From JAUXFS01 sp963772635 (GTDB lineage: Bacteria > Pseudomonadota > Alphaproteobacteria > Rhodospirillales > Defluviicoccaceae), in the NCBI GenBank assembly GCA_963772635.1, contig CAVYYK010000052.1, forward strand, positions 1-64,000: a DNA stretch of 64,000 nucleotides. Direction: 5' to 3'. The notes beneath the pieces were generated by a model that made no database searches, was not told the DNA's origin, and was given only the letters and a program-made list of their open reading frames with translations. Shown one piece after another: positions 57,661-64,000 of the stretch. Every line of letters starts with the position of its first letter. Position 1 is the stretch's first letter. Made by a program: the position numbers and the translations under genes.

Positions 57661-58662
57661 TCAGGGCTTCGGAATACCGAGTTCCGCCGGATCCTTCTTG
57701 GCCGCGCCCAGTTCATGCAGCGTCCAGGCGAACAAACTCTCGAGACGGGCGAACTCCTCCTGCGCGGCGGCGCCGGTCTTGCCGGAAAGGACGTAGAAGT
57801 TGTCCTTCGCCCATTTCTTCACGGCTTCGGTCGCCATCGCCTTGTCGAAGGCGTCGGTGAGGACCTTCTTGACGTTGTCCGGCGAATCGTTCTTCACCGC
57901 CATGCCGATGGCCTGGCTGATCGGCAGATGCTCGGAAAGCGCCGGGTAGGCGTCGAAGGCTGACGGGATGGTGCCGACGCCGTCGAGCTCGAACGCGTCC
58001 GGAACGAGCATCGCCAGCGCGCGCAGCTTGCCGCCCTTGATGAGCTGCTGCTGCTCGGCGAGGGACGTCACCACAACCGACACCTCGCCGGTCATCGCCG
58101 CCGTCTGGGCGGGAGCCGAGCCCGGATACGGGATGAAGTTCATCTTGGCATCGGTGCCCTTCATCAGCGCCAGAAGATTGAGGTGGTGGATCGAGCCGGC
58201 GCCGCTGGCGGAAGCCTTGATGCTACCGGGAGCGGCCTTGGCCGCCTCGATCAGGTCCTTGAGCGTCTTGTACGGCGTGTCGGGGGTGACCGAGACCACG
58301 TCGGGCGAGCCGGCGATGATGAACGGGTACCAGACGCTCATCTTCTGGTCCCAACCGCCCTGGACGGCAGCGGTGACCACCGATTCCGACAGTCCGACGA
58401 TGGTGTAGCCGTCGGCCGGCTGGCCGTAGACATAGCTCATGCCGATCGATCCGGCGACGCCGCCCGGCTTGTTGGTGACGTTGATGCGGACCGGCAGGAA
58501 ATTCTGCATTTCCGCGGCGACGATGCGGTTGCACACGTCGGTGCCGCCGCCGGCCGACCATACGACCACGTCGGTGATATCCCGCGACGGATAGTCCGCC
58601 GCTTGCGCGCCAACACCGACCAGCAGAACCGCGGCCGCGGCGGCGCCGAGAATGCCTTTCAT
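57661..58662 (-). CDS. tctC: Tripartite tricarboxylate transporter binding protein TctC
   Basis: This 333-residue periplasmic binding protein has a signal peptide (AAAAVLLVGVGAQAA). The mature part has the family pattern Y-P-S-R-D-I-T-D-V-V, G-G-G-T-D-V-C-N-R, V-T-N-K-P-G-G-V-A-G-S-I-G and Y-P-G-S-A-P-A-Q-T-A-A-M-T-G-E-V. The start at 58662 gives the signal peptide. It heads the tctCBA-dehydrogenase-otnK-otnC-ABM operon and is divergent from the SMP-30 gene. Close family members bind carboxylates through two water-bridged loops; the ligand here is inferred to be an acid sugar or dicarboxylate. Confidence 0.94.
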   Translation of the reverse strand: MKGILGAAAAAVLLVGVGAQAADYPSRDITDVVVWSAGGGTDVCNRIVAAEMQNFLPVRINVTNKPGGVAGSIGMSYVYGQPADGYTIVGLSESVVTAAVQGGWDQKMSVWYPFIIAGSPDVVSVTPDTPYKTLKDLIEAAKAAPGSIKASASGAGSIHHLNLLALMKGTDAKMNFIPYPGSAPAQTAAMTGEVSVVVTSLAEQQQLIKGGKLRALAMLVPDAFELDGVGTIPSAFDAYPALSEHLPISQAIGMAVKNDSPDNVKKVLTDAFDKAMATEAVKKWAKDNFYVLSGKTGAAAQEEFARLESLFAWTLHELGAAKKDPAELGIPKP

Positions 58663-58881
58663 CGTTCCCTCCAAAGCTTCATTGATCCAACACACATGGG
58701 CAAACCGACGCTACGGGGGCTGAGCATTCCGAACGACCGATCACCTTGTCGCATACGGCTCGTTCGAACCCCGTGTTGCCTCGATGATCCTGGGATCCGA
58801 CCCGGCAACACCTGACCACTCATCCCGTCCGTATCGCCCGCGTTGCGCATAAATGCACTTGTTTGTGCGGTCGAGGGTGAT

Positions 58882-58893
58882 AATGTATACGTT
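58882..58893. promoter_or_regulatory. Candidate GntR-type operator in the divergent promoter
   Basis: AATGTATACGTT is palindromic around GTATAC with one mismatch. It lies in the AT-richer gap between tctC and the SMP-30 gene, about 45 bp before the latter. GTATAC-centred palindromes are common FCD-GntR sites. A second short palindrome, CGTTAACG, overlaps its end (58890-58897). The GntR/FCD gene at 62131 is the natural candidate to bind. Confidence 0.45.
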
Positions 58894-58936
58894 AACGAAT
58901 GCATCGTCAAACCAATTCCTGTGGCATGGGAGAGAA

Positions 58937-59935
58937 ATGATCGAACTCGATCGGGTCACGTTCCTGGGCAGCGGACTGAACCGGCCGGAGTGTGTCCTCT
59001 GTCACGCTTCGGGGCGGCTGTTCGTGTCGGACTGGACCGACGGCGGCGGGGTCACGATGATCGCTCCCGACGGCCGTATCCGGCGGATCCTCGCCCGCGA
59101 CCGGGAGCAGCCGCTGCGGCCGAACGGGATCGCCCTCGTCCCCGGCGGCGCCTTCCTGCTCGCCCATTTGGGAGCGAACGAGGGTGGCGTGTGGCGCCTT
59201 GACGCGGACGGCCGCACCGAGCCGCTGGTCGTTAAGGTCGATGGCGCGCCGCTGCCGCCGACCAATTTCGTCCACCATGACCAGGCCGGGCGGCTGTGGA
59301 TCACCGTCAGTACCCGGCTGCAGCCCCGCAGCCTCGGATATCGCAGCGATGTCGCCGACGGCTTCATCGTCCTCGTCGACGCCGCGGGTGCGCGCATCGT
59401 CGCCGACGGCCTCGGCTATACCAACGAATGCCTGGTCCACCCCGACGGCGAGCGCCTCTTCGTCAACGAAACCTTCGCCCGCCGCCTCACCGCCTTCGAT
59501 ATCGGCGACGACGGCCGCCTGTTCAACAAGCGGACGATCGCCGAGTTCGGCGCCGGAACCTTCCCGGACGGCATGACCTTCGACGCCGAGGGCGGGGTGT
59601 GGATCACCAGCATCGTCAGCAATCGCATCCTGCGGGTCGCCCCCGACGGCGCCGTCGACATCGTTCTCGAGGATTGCGACCCGGAGCACGTCGCCTGGGT
59701 CGAAGAGGCCTTCCAGCTCGGCGTCATGGACCGACCCCATCTCGACGGCGTCGGCGGCCGGCGCCTGCGCAATGTCTCCAGCCTCGCTTTCGGCGGCGGC
59801 GATCTCCGCACCGCTTACCTGGGATGCCTGCTCGGCGATGCCGTCGCCGCCTTTCCCGTGCCGGTCGCCGGCCATCCGCCGCCGCACTGGACATATGACC
59901 TGGGGCCGCTGGCGGCCAACACCAACTCGATGTGA
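58937..59935 (+). CDS. SMP-30/gluconolactonase-family protein
   Basis: This 332-residue six-bladed beta-propeller lactonase starts MIELDRVTFLGSGLNRPECVL, where the Glu is a metal ligand. It then has R-P-N-G-I-A-L near residue 65, an H-H-D region and Y-T-N-E-C-L-V-H-P-D-G, which supplies the conserved Asn and Asp. F-P-D-G-M-T-F-D-A-E-G-G-V-W-I provides the final Asp. Enzymes of this family hydrolyse sugar lactones with Ca2+ or Zn2+. In the cluster it could open a lactone before the acid enters the tetronate route. It is the first gene of the plus-strand operon; the next gene starts 8 bp later. Confidence 0.87.
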   Translation: MIELDRVTFLGSGLNRPECVLCHASGRLFVSDWTDGGGVTMIAPDGRIRRILARDREQPLRPNGIALVPGGAFLLAHLGANEGGVWRLDADGRTEPLVVKVDGAPLPPTNFVHHDQAGRLWITVSTRLQPRSLGYRSDVADGFIVLVDAAGARIVADGLGYTNECLVHPDGERLFVNETFARRLTAFDIGDDGRLFNKRTIAEFGAGTFPDGMTFDAEGGVWITSIVSNRILRVAPDGAVDIVLEDCDPEHVAWVEEAFQLGVMDRPHLDGVGGRRLRNVSSLAFGGGDLRTAYLGCLLGDAVAAFPVPVAGHPPPHWTYDLGPLAANTNSM

Positions 59936-59943
59936 GGTCCAAC

Positions 59944-61065
<1,122 letters not shown>

Positions 61066-61103
61066 CGGGAACCGGGTGACGACGAGAACGGAGGGATAGC
61101 GAG

Positions 61104-62134
61104 ATGAGTGCCAAGATGCGCGTCGCGACGGTCGGCGCCGGTTACTTCAGCCAGTATCAGTACGAGGCGTGGACGCGGATGGACGACGTCGATGTCGTCG
61201 CCGTTTGCAACCGCACCGAGGCCAACGCCCGCGAGATCGCCGACAAGTACGACATTCCCCAAACCTGCACCGATTTCGCCGAGATGCTCGACGGCGTCCG
61301 GCCCGACCTGGTCGACATCATCACTCCGCCGGTCACCCACCTCGATTATATCCGGATCGCCGCCGAGCGGCGGGTGCCGACGATCTGCCAGAAGCCGTTC
61401 TGCCAGACCCTGGCCGAAGCCGAAGAGGCGGTACGCTTGGCGGAAGCGACGGCGACGCCGCTGATCGTTCACGAGAATTTCCGGTTCCAGCCCTGGTTCA
61501 TCGAGGCCAAGCGTATGTTGGACGCGGGCACGCTGGGCGAGCCCTACGAAGTGGGCTTCCGCCTCCGCCCGGGAGATGGCCAGGGACCCCGCGCCTACCT
61601 CGACCGGCAGCCGTACTTCCAGAAGATGGAACGGTTCCTGGTCCACGAGACCGCCATCCATCTGATCGACACCTTCCGCTACATGATGGGCGAGGTCACG
61701 GAGATCTATGCCCGGCTGCGCAAGCTCAACCCGGTGATCGCCGGCGAGGACGCCGGAATCATCCTGTTCGATTTCGCCTCGGGCGCCCGCGGCGTCTTCG
61801 ACGGCAACCGGCTGGTCGATCACGCCGCCGATAACCGGCGGCTGACCATGGGCGAGATGGTGCTCGAGGGCTCGGACGCGGTGCTGCGCCTCGACGGCTA
61901 CGGCCGCCTGTTCCTGCGCCGGCACGGCCTCAACGACGAGGAGGAAGTCTCCTATGCCTGGGAAAACCGGGGCTTTCGCCGGCGACTGCGTCTACCTCCT
62001 ACAGCGCCACGTGGTCGATCGGCTCAGCCGACAACGGCCCGTTCATGAACACCGGGCGTGACTACCTGACCAACCTCAGGATCGAGAACGCGGTCTACGA
62101 GTCCAACAGGCTCGGCCGCAGGGTGACGCCGTGA
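61104..62134 (+). CDS. Gfo/Idh/MocA-family oxidoreductase (two frameshifts)
   Basis: This is an NAD(P)-dependent sugar or sugar-acid dehydrogenase of about 342 residues. The N-terminal Rossmann fold starts MRVATVGAGYFSQYQ and contains I-T-P-P-V-T-H-L-D and the E-K-P-like Q-K-P-F-C-Q-T-L-A-E-A-E-E motif with the catalytic Lys. The second domain has V-H-E-T-A-I-H-L-I-D-T-F-R-Y-M-M-G. Extra single bases near 61972 and near 62026 break the end; the restored C-terminus reads PFMNTGRDYLTNLRIENAVY and RRVTP. Its TGA then overlaps the GTG of the next gene by four bases, which supports the restoration. Confidence 0.85.
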
Positions 62135-62808
62135 ACCGGCCCGTAAGCCCCCGGAATTCCCTGACCGAGCGCGCCTATACCGAGATCCGACGGCGGATTC
62201 TCGAAAACGAACTGTCGGCTGGCACCCAGGTTCTGGAGCAGGAACTGGCGGAAATGCTGGAGATGAGCCGGACGCCGGTGCGCGAGGCGATGGTCCGGCT
62301 CGCCGACGAGGGCATGGTCGAGGTCCGCCCGCGCCACGGCATGCGGGTCCTGCCGATTTCCGCCGACGACATGCGCGAGATCTACGACGTGCTCACCGCC
62401 CTCGAGTCGATGGCCGCCGAACGGGTGGCGGCGCGCGGCGTTTCGCCGGAGGAGCTGCGGGCGTTGAAGCAGGCGGTCGCCGACATGGACGCCGCCCTGG
62501 CGGCCGACGATCTGCGCACCTGGGCCGCCGCCGACGAGCGGTTCCATCTGCTGCTGGTCGAGTACTGCGACAACGAGCGGCTGCGCGCCCTGGTCAGCGG
62601 CTACTGGGACCAGAGCCATCGGGTGCGACTGGTGACCCTCGGCTTGCGACCGAAACCGGTGGACTCCAACAAGGACCACGCCGCCGTCGTCGACGCAATC
62701 GCCCGCGGCGACGCGGTGGCGGCGCGCCGGCTCCACCGCCAGCACCGGGTGCGCAGCGGCGAGACCCTGGTCAATCTGCTGAAAACCCACGGCCTCACCC
62801 AGCTCTGA
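62131..62808 (+). CDS. GntR-family regulator with FCD domain
   Basis: This 225-residue regulator has the N-terminal winged helix (SLTERAYTEIRRRILENEL, LEQELAEMLEMSRTPVREAMVRL) and an FCD domain with the metal-ligand His/Asp positions in R-F-H-L-L-L-V-E-Y and H-A-A-V-V-D-A-I-A-R-G-D-A. It starts with GTG overlapping the previous stop (GTGA), so it is translationally coupled. It is the last gene of the plus-strand operon and very likely the local repressor or activator of the whole divergent cluster. A candidate operator lies at 58882-58893. Confidence 0.92.
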   Translation: MNRPVSPRNSLTERAYTEIRRRILENELSAGTQVLEQELAEMLEMSRTPVREAMVRLADEGMVEVRPRHGMRVLPISADDMREIYDVLTALESMAAERVAARGVSPEELRALKQAVADMDAALAADDLRTWAAADERFHLLLVEYCDNERLRALVSGYWDQSHRVRLVTLGLRPKPVDSNKDHAAVVDAIARGDAVAARRLHRQHRVRSGETLVNLLKTHGLTQL

Positions 62809-62928
62809 TCCAGTCTCCGCCCGGCGCACGGCGGTGTCCCTCCAAATGCCGTTTGCAGTGAGCGCCGGCATCCATAAGAATGAGAACGAATTTCAAAACG
62901 ATCCGCTCTGAACGAGGGGAGGGGTGCG

Positions 62929-63588
62929 ATGAGTTACTTGGACTGGAAGATCACCGGCAAGAAGATCGGCGCCTGCAACTGCAACTACGGTTGCCCGTGC
63001 GAGTTCAACGCGCCGCCGACCTACGGCGTCTGCGAGGGACTGGAGGCGATGGAGATCGAGGAGGGCTACTTCGGCGACGTCCGCCTCGACGGGGTGCGCT
63101 ACGCCGCCAAGTTCCGCTGGCCGGGACCGGTGCACGAGGGGCACGGCGAAGCCCAGGCGATCATCGACGAACGGACGAGCGAGGCGCAGCGCGAGGCGTT
63201 GCTCAAGATCCTCTCCGGCGAGGAGCAGGAGCCGACGACGGTGTTCAACATCTACGGCTCGACCATCGAGACCGAGTTCGAGACCGTGATCGCGCCGATC
63301 GCGTTCGAATGGGACGTGGAGAACCTCACGGGCAAGGTGCAGATACCCGGCGTTCTTGACGTCGCGCTGACGCCGATCCTCAACCCGGTCACCGGCAAGC
63401 CGCACCGCGCCGTCATCCACTTGCCCGAAGGCTTCGAGTTCAAGGAATGCGTGATGGTCAGCAGCACCTTCACCGGCCACGGCGACATCGTCTACGAGAA
63501 CACCGGCCGCTACGGCCAGCTCTGGCACGCCGCCTACGGTCCGCACGGGATCGTCGGTGGCGAATCGAGCCGGCTCGCCTTCCGCTGA
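62929..63588 (+). CDS. DUF1326 protein
   Basis: This 219-residue protein of family DUF1326 starts with the Cys-rich signature A-C-N-C-N-Y-G-C-P-C-E-F-N-A-P-P-T, whose four Cys suggest a metal or redox site. It has an acidic body and a C-terminal half of beta strands (GHGDIVYENTGRYGQLWHAAY). The start at 62929 has GAGGGG nearby. It ends 2 bp before the DUF2182 gene, a pairing that recurs in many bacteria and suggests a joint function of unknown kind. No signal peptide is seen. Confidence 0.88.
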   Translation: MSYLDWKITGKKIGACNCNYGCPCEFNAPPTYGVCEGLEAMEIEEGYFGDVRLDGVRYAAKFRWPGPVHEGHGEAQAIIDERTSEAQREALLKILSGEEQEPTTVFNIYGSTIETEFETVIAPIAFEWDVENLTGKVQIPGVLDVALTPILNPVTGKPHRAVIHLPEGFEFKECVMVSSTFTGHGDIVYENTGRYGQLWHAAYGPHGIVGGESSRLAFR

Positions 63589-63590
63589 CC

Positions 63591-64000
63591 ATGGACGTCC
63601 GCCCGTCCGGTCCGGCGCTGCCGCGCCGCGAGCGCGCGTTCATCCTGACCGGGCTGGTCGGGGTGACGGCGCTCGCCTGGGGCTACCTGTTGGCGGGCGC
63701 GGCGGACATGGAAGGGATGACGCGCGTCTCCGGCGGCATCGAAGGCATGGCGGCGGCGCGGATCGCCGCCTGGTCGCCGATCGAATGGATCCTGATGTTG
63801 CTGATGTGGGCGATCATGATGGTCGGGATGATGCTGCCGAGCGCCACGCCGACGATCCTGCTGTTCGCCGCCGTGCGCCGCAAGCAGCGCGCCCGCGGCC
63901 ACGACATCGCGCCGGTCCCGGCCTTCGTTATCGGCTATCTCACCGCCTGGACCGGCTTCAGCGTCGCCGCCGTCGTTCTCCAGTGGGGTCTCGAACGGCT
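63591..64000 (+). CDS. DUF2182 membrane protein (cut by window end)
   Basis: About 136 codons are visible. The first membrane helix (FILTGLVGVTALAWGYLLAGA) is followed by the DUF2182 hallmark W-I-L-M-L-L-M-W-A-I-M-M-V-G-M-M-L-P-S-A-T-P, a Met-rich helix. A third helix then begins (FVIGYLTAWTGFSVAAVVLQW). Family members are annotated as putative metal-binding integral membrane proteins. The Met- and Trp-rich helix could bind copper, which is inference. The rest of the gene lies beyond the window. Confidence 0.85.
   Translation, partial: MDVRPSGPALPRRERAFILTGLVGVTALAWGYLLAGAADMEGMTRVSGGIEGMAAARIAAWSPIEWILMLLMWAIMMVGMMLPSATPTILLFAAVRRKQRARGHDIAPVPAFVIGYLTAWTGFSVAAVVLQWGLER

Overview
The window is high-GC DNA from an alphaproteobacterium, most likely of the Rhodospirillales type. 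This is an inference from gene content and order: hemC-hemD followed by a mitofilin-like gene and hemY; gpsA and tsaD divergent from hemC; htpX-rsmB-heparinase-purH on one strand with an SdhAF4-like (DUF1674) gene divergent from htpX; plus acs, argG and moaA. No rRNA, phage, CRISPR array or complete insertion sequence was recognised. One tRNA (Thr, CGT) is present.

Layout. 0-8.3 kb is accessory DNA: two broken small genes, a truncated ParE locus, three HigA-related copies (one intact), a complete HicAB pair, a dienelactone hydrolase, a glycine-rich/Asp-Arg repeat protein, a Sel1 lipoprotein and a cupin. 8.4-33.4 kb is mostly core: ZIP and MFS transporters, tspO, purH, heparinase-like protein, rsmB, htpX, a large TPR protein, acs, EVE and Mth938-domain proteins, gpsA, tsaD, the hem cluster, a lytic transglycosylase and a ParB-domain protein. 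33.9-38.1 kb encodes a CheB-CheR-PAS-GGDEF-EAL fusion. 38.4-42.5 kb holds a DsbA-like protein, argG and small proteins, one of which is a stand-alone copy of the N-terminal domain of the large TPR protein.

42.7-48.4 kb holds the most distinctive metabolic locus. A secreted protein carries the whole DMSP lyase DddY active-site set (Y260, H263, H265, E269, Y271, H338) directly upstream of an AcuI-type acryloyl-CoA reductase. It is divergent from a GntR/FCD regulator, and the shared AT-rich gap holds a perfect 15-bp palindrome fitting the FadR-type operator. The inferred scheme is DMSP cleavage to DMS and acrylate in the periplasm, with reductive detoxification of acryloyl-CoA in the cytoplasm. 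A LysR regulator and a diheme cytochrome c follow.

51.7-62.8 kb is an eleven-gene divergent cluster for an acid-sugar or dicarboxylate: a TctABC tripartite transporter, two isocitrate/isopropylmalate-type dehydrogenases, an OtnK-like DUF1537 kinase, an OtnC-like aldolase, an ABM-domain protein, an SMP-30 lactonase, a Gfo/Idh/MocA oxidoreductase and a GntR/FCD regulator. The window ends in a DUF1326-DUF2182 pair; the second gene is cut by the window edge.

Data quality. Many genes, including essential ones (tsaD, hemC, hemD), carry single-base frameshifts. About 17 of the 18 I could orient are +1 insertions, and the tRNA also seems to have one extra base. This points to uncorrected insertion-biased sequencing error more than to gene decay. 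Frameshifted genes are therefore given with their restored extents.
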